The notes under the pieces: generated by a model
Told to the model about the DNA's origin: nothing
The model's database searches: none
Seen by the model: the letters and a program-made list of their open reading frames with translations, nothing else
In this document: positions 44,038 to 52,107 of the stretch, piece after piece
Position numbering within the stretch: the stretch's first letter is position 1
How the letters are laid out: each line of letters starts with the position of its first letter
Source: an uncultured Peptoniphilus sp.
GTDB taxonomy: Bacteria; Bacillota; Clostridia; Tissierellales; Peptoniphilaceae
Reading direction: 5' to 3'
Length of the DNA: 62,525 nt
Assembly: GCF_946222045.1 (NCBI RefSeq)
Contig: NZ_CAMILN010000004.1
Location: 1-62,525 of the forward strand
Program-made: the position numbers and the translations under genes

Positions 44038-44661
44038 ATGCCTAAAATTCAAATGATTGACATTAAGGGAAATCCTGTTGAAGAAGTCGAACTAAGTGAA
44101 GGGCTATTTGCTGCTCCTGTTAGCACTCATGCTGTTTATTTAGTTGTTAAAAATATTTTGGCTAACAATAGACAAGGTACTCACTCTGCTAAGACACGTG
44201 CTGAAGTTCGTGGAGGCGGAAGAAAGCCTTGGAGACAAAAGGGAACTGGTCGTGCAAGACAAGGTTCTATTAGATCACCTCAATGGAGAGGCGGTGGAGT
44301 TGTTTTCGCTAAGAAACCTAGAGATTACTCTTACACAACTCCTAAGAAGACTAGAAGAGTTGCTCTTAAGTCAGTTCTTACTAGCAAGTTACAAGATGGC
44401 GAAATGATTCTTGTAGATTCTATCCAAATGGAAGAAGCTAAGACAAAAGTTTTTGCTAACATCTTAAAAGACATTGGTGCTGGCAACAAGGCACTTGTAG
44501 TTGTTAATGACGACGAAAAAGATGTTCAAAGAGCAGCAAGAAATATCGCTGGTGTTAAAACATCAAGAGCTACAGATATTAACGTATACGACTTATTAAA
44601 ATACGATAACCTTGTTATCACAAAGTCTGCACTTGATGTTGTTGAGGAGGTTTTTAACTGA
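44038..44661 (+). CDS. rplD: 50S ribosomal protein L4
   Basis: The product has 207 residues with the extended tunnel loop TRAEVRGGGRKPWRQKGTGRARQGSIRSPQWRGGG in pieces at about 50-84. It is the known autogenous regulator of the S10 operon in E. coli. The stop overlaps the rplW start (TGATG). Confidence 0.98.
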   Translation: MPKIQMIDIKGNPVEEVELSEGLFAAPVSTHAVYLVVKNILANNRQGTHSAKTRAEVRGGGRKPWRQKGTGRARQGSIRSPQWRGGGVVFAKKPRDYSYTTPKKTRRVALKSVLTSKLQDGEMILVDSIQMEEAKTKVFANILKDIGAGNKALVVVNDDEKDVQRAARNIAGVKTSRATDINVYDLLKYDNLVITKSALDVVEEVFN

Positions 44662-44948
44662 TGAATAGATTTGACGTTATAAAAAGACCTTTAATCACTG
44701 AACAAAGTATGGACTTGATGGCAGAAAACAAATACACTTTCGAAGTTGTTAAAACTGCTACAAAACCTGAAATCAGAGAAGCTGTTGAAGAAATCTTCGG
44801 CGTTAAGGTTGAAAAAGTATATACAATGAATATGCGTGGTAAACTTAAAAGACAAGGAGTTCATCAAGGAAGACGTCCTTCATGGAAAAAAGCTATAGTT
44901 AAGCTTACTGATGACTCAGAGCCGATAGAATTTTTTGATTCTATTTGA
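44661..44948 (+). CDS. rplW: 50S ribosomal protein L23
   Basis: The product has 95 residues. It has VIKRPLITEQSMDLMAENKY at the N-terminus and VNTMNMRGKLKRQG-like sequence (VYTMNMRGKLKRQG) in the loop that lines the exit tunnel rim, where trigger factor and SRP dock. Confidence 0.97.
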   Translation: MNRFDVIKRPLITEQSMDLMAENKYTFEVVKTATKPEIREAVEEIFGVKVEKVYTMNMRGKLKRQGVHQGRRPSWKKAIVKLTDDSEPIEFFDSI

Positions 44949-44966
44949 TAGTAGGAGGTATTAATA

Positions 44967-45797
44967 ATGGCGATTAAAGGATTTAAACCTATAACTCCTG
45001 CCCGTAGAAAAATGACAGTTGCTTCATTCGAAGAGATTACTAAGAAGACACCTGAAAGATCTCTTCTAACAACTATCAACAAAACTGCCGGTAGAAACAC
45101 TCATGGTAGAATTACTAGTAGACACAGAGGCGGCGGAGTTAAAAGAAAATACAGAATTATAGATTTAAAGAGAGATAAAGACAATATTCCTGCAAGAGTA
45201 GCAGCTATTGAATACGATCCATACAGAACAGCTTACATTGCACTTCTAAACTATGCTGATGGTGAAAAAAGATACATCATCCAACCAAATGGTTTAAAGG
45301 TAGGAGATATAGTTGAATCTGGATCTGATGCAGATATCAAAGTTGGTAACACACTAATGCTTGCTGACATCCCAGTTGGTACTACTGTTCACAACGTAGA
45401 AATGACTCCAGGACGTGGTGGTCAAATCGCAAGATCTGCTGGATCGTCTGCACAACTTATGGCTAAAGAAGGTAAGTACGCTCAACTTAGACTTCCTTCA
45501 GGTGAATTTAGATTAATAAGCCAAAGATGTAAGGCAACTATTGGACAAGTTGGAAACATTTCTCACGAACTTATCACTTTAGGTAAGGCAGGTAAGAGCA
45601 GATATCTTGGAAGAAGACCTCACGTAAGAGGATCTGCAATGAACCCTGTTGATCACCCTCATGGTGGTGGGGAAGGTAGAACTCCAATTGGTAGACCTTC
45701 ACCAATGACTCCTTGGGGCAAGAAAGCTCTAGGACTTAAGACTAGAAAGAAATCTAAAAAATCTGATATGTATATCGTAAGAAGAAGAACTAAGTAA
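44967..45797 (+). CDS. rplB: 50S ribosomal protein L2
   Basis: The product has 276 residues, the usual length. It ends with the conserved VDHPHGGGEGRTPIGRPSP and PWGKKALGLKTRK region; the HPHGGG histidine is essential near the peptidyl transferase centre. RBS AGGAGG lies upstream. Confidence 0.98.
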   Translation: MAIKGFKPITPARRKMTVASFEEITKKTPERSLLTTINKTAGRNTHGRITSRHRGGGVKRKYRIIDLKRDKDNIPARVAAIEYDPYRTAYIALLNYADGEKRYIIQPNGLKVGDIVESGSDADIKVGNTLMLADIPVGTTVHNVEMTPGRGGQIARSAGSSAQLMAKEGKYAQLRLPSGEFRLISQRCKATIGQVGNISHELITLGKAGKSRYLGRRPHVRGSAMNPVDHPHGGGEGRTPIGRPSPMTPWGKKALGLKTRKKSKKSDMYIVRRRTK

Positions 45798-45810
45798 TCG
45801 GAGGGTATTA

Positions 45811-46095
45811 ATGAGTAGATCAATAAAAAAAGGACCATTTGCTGATGAACACCTTCTAAAGAAGGTTGACGAGCTTAATGATAAAAACGAACACAAAGTA
45901 ATTAAAACTTGGTCTCGTCGCTCAACTATTTTCCCTGAATTTGTTTCTCACACAATTGCTGTTCATGACGGCAGAAAACATGTGCCAGTATACATTACTG
46001 AAGACATGGTAGGACATAAATTAGGCGAATTTGTTCCAACAAGAACATTTAGAGGCCACGGTGCCAAGAGCGAAAAGACTACTACACTTAAGTAA
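45811..46095 (+). CDS. rpsS: 30S ribosomal protein S19
   Basis: The product has 94 residues, SRSIKKGPFADEHLLKKV at the start and GHKLGEFVPTRTFRGHG near the end. It is in the 30S head and lies 13 bases after rplB. Confidence 0.98.
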   Translation: MSRSIKKGPFADEHLLKKVDELNDKNEHKVIKTWSRRSTIFPEFVSHTIAVHDGRKHVPVYITEDMVGHKLGEFVPTRTFRGHGAKSEKTTTLK

Positions 46096-46106
46096 GGAGG
46101 GTTATA

Positions 46107-46442
46107 ATGCAAGCACAAGCAATTGCTAAATATGTAAGAATATCACCTCTAAAGGTGAACTATATTTGCGCAGAAATACGCGGAAAAAGCGTTGATGAAG
46201 CCCTCTCTATTTTAAAGTTTACTAACAAAAGAGGAGCTCATGAACTATATAAGGTACTACATTCAGCTGTAGCTAACGCTGAAAACAACCTTAACCTAGA
46301 CAGAGGAGATCTTTATGTTAAAAAGGCTTACGCAAACGAAGGCCCAACAATGAAAAGATTCCATCCTAAGGCTAAGGGAATGGCTTATCCAATTCTAAAA
46401 AGATCAAGTCACATTGGCGTTGTAGTAGCAGAAAGAGAGTAA
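46107..46442 (+). CDS. rplV: 50S ribosomal protein L22
   Basis: The product has 111 residues with AKYVRISPLKVNYICAEIRG and the tunnel-lining hairpin ending GMAYPILKRSSHIGVVV, where macrolide-resistance changes occur in other species. RBS AAGGAGG. Confidence 0.97.
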   Translation: MQAQAIAKYVRISPLKVNYICAEIRGKSVDEALSILKFTNKRGAHELYKVLHSAVANAENNLNLDRGDLYVKKAYANEGPTMKRFHPKAKGMAYPILKRSSHIGVVVAERE

Positions 46443-46453
46443 GGAGGTAGAGA

Positions 46454-47209
46454 ATGGGTCAAAAAGTAAACCCACATGGACTTCGTGTTGGAGTAATCAA
46501 AGATTGGGATTCAAAATGGTACGCAGATAAGAGTAATTTTGCCGATCTTTTAGTTGAAGACAACGATATTAGAAATTATGTTAAGAAAAAACTTTATGCT
46601 GCAGGTATCTCTAGAATCGAAATTGAAAGAGCTGCTAATAGAGTTAAAATTTCTATTCACACAGCAAAACCAGGTATGGTAATTGGCCGTGGTGGTGCTG
46701 GCGTTGAAGAACTAAGAACTGAAATTGAAAAACTTACAGGTAAATCTGTTGTAATAAATGTAGAAGAAATCAAAAACCAAGACTTAGATGCACAAATCGT
46801 TGCTGAAGGTATTGCTGAAGCTCTTGAAAGAAGAGTTGCATTTAGACGTGCTATGAAACAAGCAATCCAAAGAACTATGCGTCAAGGAGCACTTGGTATC
46901 AAGACTTCTGTTTCAGGTCGTGTTGGTGGTGCTGACATGGCAAGAACTGAAGGATATTCTGAAGGAACTATTCCTCTACAAACTTTAAGAGCTGACATTG
47001 ACTATGGTTTTGCTGAAGCTGATACAACTTACGGTAAAATCGGTGTTAAGGTATGGCTATACAAGGGCGAAGTTCTTCCTGAACTAACTGAAGAAAGAGG
47101 AAGAAGATCTAGAGATAATAGAGATAACAGAAATCGCAAGAGACGCGATAATAGAAACAATAACTTCAATAGAAATAATAGAAGAGACAATAGAAATAAA
47201 GAGTCTTAA
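46454..47209 (+). CDS. rpsC: 30S ribosomal protein S3 with an Arg/Asn-rich tail
   Basis: The product has 251 residues. KH domain motif GMVIGRGGAGVEELR (about 74-88) and the C-terminal GRVGGADMARTEGYSEGTIPL are normal. The last 35 or so residues (RRSRDNRDNRNRKRRDNRNN then FNRNNRRDNRNKES) are a low-complexity tail; S3 usually ends at about 215-220 residues. The tail probably binds rRNA or mRNA at the entry channel and may have grown by short repeat expansion (gataatagagataacagaaat). Confidence 0.97.
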   Translation: MGQKVNPHGLRVGVIKDWDSKWYADKSNFADLLVEDNDIRNYVKKKLYAAGISRIEIERAANRVKISIHTAKPGMVIGRGGAGVEELRTEIEKLTGKSVVINVEEIKNQDLDAQIVAEGIAEALERRVAFRRAMKQAIQRTMRQGALGIKTSVSGRVGGADMARTEGYSEGTIPLQTLRADIDYGFAEADTTYGKIGVKVWLYKGEVLPELTEERGRRSRDNRDNRNRKRRDNRNNNFNRNNRRDNRNKES

Positions 47210-47226
47210 AGAAGGGGGGAATAGTC

Positions 47227-47658
47227 ATGTTGATGCCTAAGAGAGTAAAATATCGTAAAGTTCACAGAGGCAGAATGAAGGGCAAGGCTATGCGTGGTAA
47301 TGAGCTTGCATACGGCGAATATGGTATAAAAGCTTTAGAACCTTGTTGGATAACTTCAAATCAAATAGAAGCGGCACGTCGTGCTATGACAAGATATATT
47401 CGTAGAGGTGGAAATATCTGGATTAAGATTTTCCCAGACAAACCTGTTACAGAAAAGCCTGCTGAAACTCGTATGGGTTCCGGTAAAGGTGCGCCAGAAT
47501 ACTGGGTAGCAGTTGTTAAACCAGGTAGAGTTTTATTTGAAATGGGTGGTGTTTCAGAAGAAGTTGCAAGAGAAGCTATGAGACTTGCATCCATGAAACT
47601 CCCTATTAGAACAAAATTCGTTATGAAAGATAAGGATGGTGACTCAAATGAAGGCTAA
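47227..47658 (+). CDS. rplP: 50S ribosomal protein L16
   Basis: The product has 143 residues, MLMPKRVKYRKVHRGRMKGK at the start and MGSGKGAPEYWVAVVKPGRV in the core. It helps tRNA accommodation. Its 3' end overlaps rpmC by 11 bases and supplies the rpmC ribosome binding site. Confidence 0.98.
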   Translation: MLMPKRVKYRKVHRGRMKGKAMRGNELAYGEYGIKALEPCWITSNQIEAARRAMTRYIRRGGNIWIKIFPDKPVTEKPAETRMGSGKGAPEYWVAVVKPGRVLFEMGGVSEEVAREAMRLASMKLPIRTKFVMKDKDGDSNEG

Positions 47659-47854
47659 TGAAATTCGCAAGATGTCAAGCGAAGATTTAAATAATAAAGT
47701 TAATGAACTTAAAAATGAACTTTTTAATTTGAGATTTAGATTGGCAACTGGCCAACTTGACAATCCATCAAGTATTAAAAGTGTTAAAAGAGATATAGCA
47801 AGAGTAAAAACGATCATTAGAGAACGTGAACTTGAAGTAGGAAAGGAGGCTTAA
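47648..47854 (+). CDS. rpmC: 50S ribosomal protein L29
   Basis: The product has 68 residues from ATG 47648 (MKANEIRKMSSEDLNNKVNE), with GGTGA five bases upstream. ATG 47636 in the same frame lies directly on its potential SD and would add an atypical MVTQ. The FNLRFRLATGQLDNP motif is diagnostic. Confidence 0.96.
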   Translation: MKANEIRKMSSEDLNNKVNELKNELFNLRFRLATGQLDNPSSIKSVKRDIARVKTIIRERELEVGKEA

Positions 47855-47858
47855 TCTC

Positions 47859-48113
47859 ATGGAAAGAAATTCAAGAAAAACTTTAACAGGTATTGTTGTA
47901 AGCGATAAGATGGATAAGACTATTGTAGTTCAAACTGAGACTTTAAAGACTCATCCTATCTATAAAAAGAGATTTAAGAAGTCTACTAATTTCAAGGCTC
48001 ATGACGAAAATAATGAATGTGGTGTTGGTGATCGCGTAAGAGTTATGGAAACTAGACCACTAAGTAAAGATAAAAGATGGAGACTTGTAGAAATTATTGA
48101 AAAGGCTCAATAA
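47859..48113 (+). CDS. rpsQ: 30S ribosomal protein S17
   Basis: The product has 84 residues: RKTLTGIVVSDKMDKTIVVQ, then KTHPIYKKRFKKSTNFKAHDE and ETRPLSKDKRWRLVEI. It is an early 16S rRNA binder. Confidence 0.98.
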   Translation: MERNSRKTLTGIVVSDKMDKTIVVQTETLKTHPIYKKRFKKSTNFKAHDENNECGVGDRVRVMETRPLSKDKRWRLVEIIEKAQ

Positions 48114-48136
48114 TTTTAGCTTGAAAGGAGAATAAC

Positions 48137-48505
48137 ATGATTCAACAAGAAACAAGATTGCGTGTTGCTGACAATTCAGGTGCAAGAGAACTATCTGTTG
48201 TTAAAGTCCTTGGTGGTACTAATAGAAAGATAGCTAACATTGGCGACATTGTAGTGTGTTCTGTAAAACATGCAACACCCGGTGGCGTTGTCAAAAAAGG
48301 TGCTGTTGTAAAAGCAGTTATCGTTAGAACAAACAAGGGTATTAGCAGAAAAGACGGATCTTACATCAGATTTGATGACAACGCAGCTGTTGTAATAAAA
48401 GATGATAGAAGCCCTGTTGGGACTCGTATTTTTGGACCTGTAACTAGAGAACTTAGAGCTGGAAACTTCATGAAGATTATTTCTCTAGCTCCGGAAGTAC
48501 TATAA
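48137..48505 (+). CDS. rplN: 50S ribosomal protein L14
   Basis: The product has 122 residues, MIQQETRLRVADNSGARELS at the start and GTRIFGPVTRELRAGNFMKI near the end. It forms an intersubunit bridge. Confidence 0.98.
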   Translation: MIQQETRLRVADNSGARELSVVKVLGGTNRKIANIGDIVVCSVKHATPGGVVKKGAVVKAVIVRTNKGISRKDGSYIRFDDNAAVVIKDDRSPVGTRIFGPVTRELRAGNFMKIISLAPEVL

Positions 48506-48519
48506 TTTGGAGGTGTAAT

Positions 48520-48828
48520 ATGAAAATTAAAAAAGATGACATCGTAAAAGTTATAGCCGGAAAAGATAAAGGCAAGACTGGTAAAGTCCTAAGAACAATT
48601 CCTAAGAAAGACTTAGTTGTTGTAGAAAAGGTTAATGTTGTTACTAAACACGTGAAACCAAGAGGACCTCAAGCACCAGGTGGAATAGAAAAAATGGAAG
48701 CACCAATTCACGTGTCTAATGTAATGTACTTTGACAGTGCATCAGGAAAGGCAACAAGAGTTGGTTATAAATTTGAAGACGGAAAAAAGGTTAGATTTGC
48801 AAAATCTAGCGGAAACATCATTAAGTAG
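48520..48828 (+). CDS. rplX: 50S ribosomal protein L24
   Basis: The product has 102 residues and an N-terminal KOW motif, KKDDIVKVIAGKDKGKTGKV, with GGIEKMEAPIHVSNV downstream. It initiates 50S assembly. Confidence 0.97.
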   Translation: MKIKKDDIVKVIAGKDKGKTGKVLRTIPKKDLVVVEKVNVVTKHVKPRGPQAPGGIEKMEAPIHVSNVMYFDSASGKATRVGYKFEDGKKVRFAKSSGNIIK

Positions 48829-48839
48829 GGGGTAGAATA

Positions 48840-49385
48840 ATGACTTCAAGATTACAAGAAAAATATAAGACAGAAGTTGTGGGCCACCTAATGGAACGCT
48901 TCAATTATTCAAGCGTTATGGAAGTACCGAAACTTGAAAAGATCACTATAAATATTGGTCTTGGCGAAGCTAAAGATAACCACAAGGCTCTAGAAGCAGC
49001 TGTTGAAGACCTAACTCTTATCTCAGGTCAAAAGGCACTTGTTACTAGGGCAAGAAAATCTATAGCTAACTTTAAACTTCGTGAAGGTCAAAACGTTGGT
49101 GTTAAGGTTACTCTAAGAGGCGAAAGAATGTATGATTTCTTAGATAAGCTTATGAACGTTGCTCTTCCAAGAGTAAGAGACTTTAGAGGTGTTAAGCCAA
49201 CTGCATTTGACGGCAGAGGAAACTATGCACTAGGTCTTAAAGAACAACTTATCTTCCCAGAAATTGAATACGATAAGGTAGACACAATTAGAGGAATGGA
49301 CATCAATATAGTAACTACAGCTAAAACTGATGAAGAGGCTAAAGAATTCCTAGACAAGATGGGAATGCCTTTTGCTAAGGCTTAA
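48840..49385 (+). CDS. rplE: 50S ribosomal protein L5
   Basis: The product has 181 residues: SVMEVPKLEKITINIGLGEA, GQKALVTRARKSIANFKLRE and LPRVRDFRGV are conserved. It binds 5S rRNA with L18. Confidence 0.98.
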   Translation: MTSRLQEKYKTEVVGHLMERFNYSSVMEVPKLEKITINIGLGEAKDNHKALEAAVEDLTLISGQKALVTRARKSIANFKLREGQNVGVKVTLRGERMYDFLDKLMNVALPRVRDFRGVKPTAFDGRGNYALGLKEQLIFPEIEYDKVDTIRGMDINIVTTAKTDEEAKEFLDKMGMPFAKA

Positions 49386-49396
49386 GGAGGTACAAA

Positions 49397-49582
49397 GTGG
49401 CTAAAAAATCAATGATTGCTAAACAAAAGAAGAAACAAAAGTATTCTTCTCGTGAATATACAAGATGTAAAATTTGTGGAAGACCACATTCAGTTTTACA
49501 AAAATATGGAATATGTAGAATATGCTTTAGAGAACTTGCGTATAAAGGACAAATCCCTGGCGTAAGAAAAGCTAGCTGGTAA
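49397..49582 (+). CDS. rpsZ: 30S ribosomal protein S14, zinc type
   Basis: The product has 61 residues from GTG 49397, behind AAGGAGG. It contains two CxxC pairs (CKICG and CRICF), the zinc-ribbon C+ form, and ends GQIPGVRKASW. The encoded form needs zinc, unlike the longer zinc-free paralogue of some Firmicutes. Confidence 0.97.
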   Translation: MAKKSMIAKQKKKQKYSSREYTRCKICGRPHSVLQKYGICRICFRELAYKGQIPGVRKASW

Positions 49583-49612
49583 TAAGCCTTAGATGAAAGG
49601 AGGCAAACTGAT

Positions 49613-50008
49613 ATGATGACAGACCCAATTGCAGATATGCTATCAAGAATTAGAAATGCAAATAATGCAAGACACAAATCTGTTGATATTCCTTGCTCAA
49701 ACATCAAAAGAGAAATCGCAAAGATTCTTCTTGATGAAGGTTATATTAAAGGATATGACGTTGTTGAAGACGACAAACAAGGAATTATTAAAATAGATCT
49801 TAAATATTCTCAGGACGGTGAAAGAGTTATCTCTGGTTTAAAGAGAATATCAAAACCGGGACTTAGAGTTTATGTTAAGTGCGATGATGTTCCTAAAGTT
49901 CTAGGTGGACTAGGAATTGCAATTATCTCTACATCTAAGGGAATAATTACAGATAAAATGGCAAGACAAAATAAAGTTGGCGGAGAGGTAATCTGCTACG
50001 TTTGGTAA
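49613..50008 (+). CDS. rpsH: 30S ribosomal protein S8
   Basis: The product has 131 residues. MTDPIADMLSRIRNANNARH and the C-terminal GIISTSKGIITDKMARQNKV-type sequence are diagnostic. Two adjacent ATGs occur; 49613 is nearer the AAAGGAGG site (nine bases). In E. coli S8 represses the spc operon. Confidence 0.98.
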   Translation: MMTDPIADMLSRIRNANNARHKSVDIPCSNIKREIAKILLDEGYIKGYDVVEDDKQGIIKIDLKYSQDGERVISGLKRISKPGLRVYVKCDDVPKVLGGLGIAIISTSKGIITDKMARQNKVGGEVICYVW

Positions 50009-50022
50009 TTTGGAGGTGAAAA

Positions 50023-50559
50023 ATGTCAAGAATTGGCAAAAAACCTATTGAAATCCCAAAGGGCGTTGATGTTAAAGTTGACGGTCAAACAGTTACTGTT
50101 AAGGGACCAAAGGGTGAACTAACACAATCTTTCGATAAAGATTTAAAAATAGAATTAAATGACGGAGTTCTCACTGTAGAAAGACCAAATGATATTAAAA
50201 GAATTAAGGCTATTCACGGTTTAACTAGAACTCTAATAGAAAATATGATTATTGGCGTTACAGAAGGTTATTCAAAATCTCTTGAAATAATCGGTACAGG
50301 ATACAGAGCTGCTAAGAAGGGAAAAGTTCTTTCTCTTAACTTAGGTTTCTCTCACCCTCTTGATTTAGAAGATCCAGAAGGTATTGAAGTTGAAGTTCCA
50401 TCTCCTAACGAAATCATAATAAGAGGTAACGATAAACAACAAGTTGGCGCTTATGCTGCTTACATTAGACGCTTCAGAGAACCTGAACCATATAAGGGTA
50501 AGGGTATTAAATATACTGATGAACATGTAAGACGTAAAGTTGGTAAGACAGGTAAGTAA
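50023..50559 (+). CDS. rplF: 50S ribosomal protein L6
   Basis: The product has 178 residues, SRIGKKPIEIPKGVDVKVDG at the start and RRFREPEPYKGKGIKYTDEH near the end. It lies at the factor-binding site base. Confidence 0.98.
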   Translation: MSRIGKKPIEIPKGVDVKVDGQTVTVKGPKGELTQSFDKDLKIELNDGVLTVERPNDIKRIKAIHGLTRTLIENMIIGVTEGYSKSLEIIGTGYRAAKKGKVLSLNLGFSHPLDLEDPEGIEVEVPSPNEIIIRGNDKQQVGAYAAYIRRFREPEPYKGKGIKYTDEHVRRKVGKTGK

Positions 50560-50574
50560 GAAAGGAGAATTTAA

Positions 50575-50937
50575 GTGTTAAAAAAGATTAATAGAAATGA
50601 AAACAGAATTAAAAGACACAAAAGAATTAGAAATCATATCTCCGGTACTTCTATGAAGCCTAGACTTTCAGTTTACAGATCATCTAAACATATTTATGCT
50701 CAACTAATTGATGATGAAGCTGGCAATACTTTAGCAAGTGCATCTACACTTGATAAGGGATTAAACCTAGAAAACACTGGAAATATTGAAGCAGCTAAAT
50801 CTGTTGGAGAATCTATTGCTAATAAGGCAAAAGAAAAAGGAATTGAAGAAGTTGTATTTGACAGAGGTGGATATGTATTCCACGGTAAGGTCAAAGCACT
50901 TGCTGATGCAGCTAGAGAAGCTGGTCTAAAATTCTAA
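50575..50937 (+). CDS. rplR: 50S ribosomal protein L18
   Basis: The product has 120 residues from GTG 50575 behind AAAGGAG. KPRLSVYRSSKHIYAQLIDD and FDRGGYVFHGKVKALADAAR are family motifs. It binds 5S rRNA. Confidence 0.97.
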   Translation: MLKKINRNENRIKRHKRIRNHISGTSMKPRLSVYRSSKHIYAQLIDDEAGNTLASASTLDKGLNLENTGNIEAAKSVGESIANKAKEKGIEEVVFDRGGYVFHGKVKALADAAREAGLKF

Positions 50938-50950
50938 GAAGGAGGAAGTA

Positions 50951-51457
50951 ATGGAGCGTTCATTAATAAATGCGGCAGAACTTGATCTTGAAGAAAGAGT
51001 AGTAGCTATCAATAGAGTTGCCAAAGTAGTTAAGGGTGGTAGAAACTTTAGATTCTCAGCTCTTGTAGTAGTTGGCGATAGAAACGGACACGTTGGTGTT
51101 GGTACTGGTAAAGCTCTTGAAGTTCCTGAAGCTATAAGAAAAGCAACACAAGATGCTAGAAAGAATATCGTAAGAATTAACTTACTAAACACTTCTATTC
51201 CTCATCAAGTAACTGGAATTTATGGTGCAGGTAGAGTATTCTTAAAACCAGCAAGAGAAGGTACAGGAGTTATTGCAGGTGGTGCAGTGCGTGCTGTATG
51301 TGAACTTGCAGGTATCACTGATATTCGTACTAAGAACATTGGTACAAACAACCCAAGAAACATTGTTAATGCAACTATGGAAGGTCTAAAGTCTCTTAAG
51401 ACTGCAGAATCTGTTGCAAAACTTAGAAATAAATCTGTTGAAGAAATTTTAGGATAG
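50951..51457 (+). CDS. rpsE: 30S ribosomal protein S5
   Basis: The product has 168 residues: ERVVAINRVAKVVKGGRNFR, FSALVVVGDRNGHVGVGTGK and the C-terminal GTNNPRNIVNATMEGLKSL. It acts in decoding accuracy and mRNA unwinding. Confidence 0.98.
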   Translation: MERSLINAAELDLEERVVAINRVAKVVKGGRNFRFSALVVVGDRNGHVGVGTGKALEVPEAIRKATQDARKNIVRINLLNTSIPHQVTGIYGAGRVFLKPAREGTGVIAGGAVRAVCELAGITDIRTKNIGTNNPRNIVNATMEGLKSLKTAESVAKLRNKSVEEILG

Positions 51458-51467
51458 GAGGAAAATC

Positions 51468-51644
51468 ATGAGTACAATTAAAATTAAACTTGTTAAAAGT
51501 CCTATCGGTAAAGTGCCAAAACACAGAAAAACAATCGAAGCTCTTGGTTTCAAAAAAGTAAATCAAGTAATTGAAAAAAATGATACTCCTCAAATTAGAG
51601 GAATGTTAAAACAAGTCGATTATATGATCGAAGTTGTAGAATAA
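51468..51644 (+). CDS. rpmD: 50S ribosomal protein L30
   Basis: The product has 58 residues: MSTIKIKLVKSPIGKVPKHR, then KTIEALGFKKVNQVIEKNDT and PQIRGMLKQVDYMIEVVE. Length and the KTIEALGF motif fit bacterial L30. RBS AGGAGG lies five bases upstream. It fits exactly in the gap between rpsE and rplO. Confidence 0.96.
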   Translation: MSTIKIKLVKSPIGKVPKHRKTIEALGFKKVNQVIEKNDTPQIRGMLKQVDYMIEVVE

Positions 51645-51657
51645 GGAGGTGTACCTA

Positions 51658-52107
51658 ATGAAGTTACATGACTTAAGACCTAACGAAGGCGGCGGAGTTA
51701 AAGCTAGAAAGAGAGTAGGTCGTGGAATTGGTTCCGGTACTGGTAAAACTTCCGGCAAGGGTCACAAGGGACAAAATGCTAGAAGTGGCGGCGGAGTAAG
51801 ACCTGGATTTGAAGGTGGACAAATGCCACTATTCAGACGTCTTCCTAAGAGAGGATTTACAAATATCTTTAAGAAAGAATATGCTGTTTTAAACGTAGCT
51901 GATCTTAATGTATTTGAAGAAGGAACTGAAATCACTCCTGAATTCTTAATCGAAAATAAATTTATAAAAGCTGGTAAGGCTAAAGACGGAATTAGAATCT
52001 TGGGAGATGGTGAATTAAATGTTAAATTAACTGTTAAAGCTCAGCATTTCTCAAAATCTGCTATAGAAAAAATTGAGGCTTGCGGAGGAAAGGCCGAGGT
52101 GATTTAA
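51658..52107 (+). CDS. rplO: 50S ribosomal protein L15
   Basis: The product has 149 residues from ATG 51658 (MKLHDLRPNEGGG), seven bases after AAGGAGGT; a GTG at 51649 is too close to that site. GRGIGSGTGKTSGKGHKGQN and the C-terminal LTVKAQHFSKSAIEKIEACG are conserved. The stop shares a base with the secY start. Confidence 0.97.
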   Translation: MKLHDLRPNEGGGVKARKRVGRGIGSGTGKTSGKGHKGQNARSGGGVRPGFEGGQMPLFRRLPKRGFTNIFKKEYAVLNVADLNVFEEGTEITPEFLIENKFIKAGKAKDGIRILGDGELNVKLTVKAQHFSKSAIEKIEACGGKAEVI

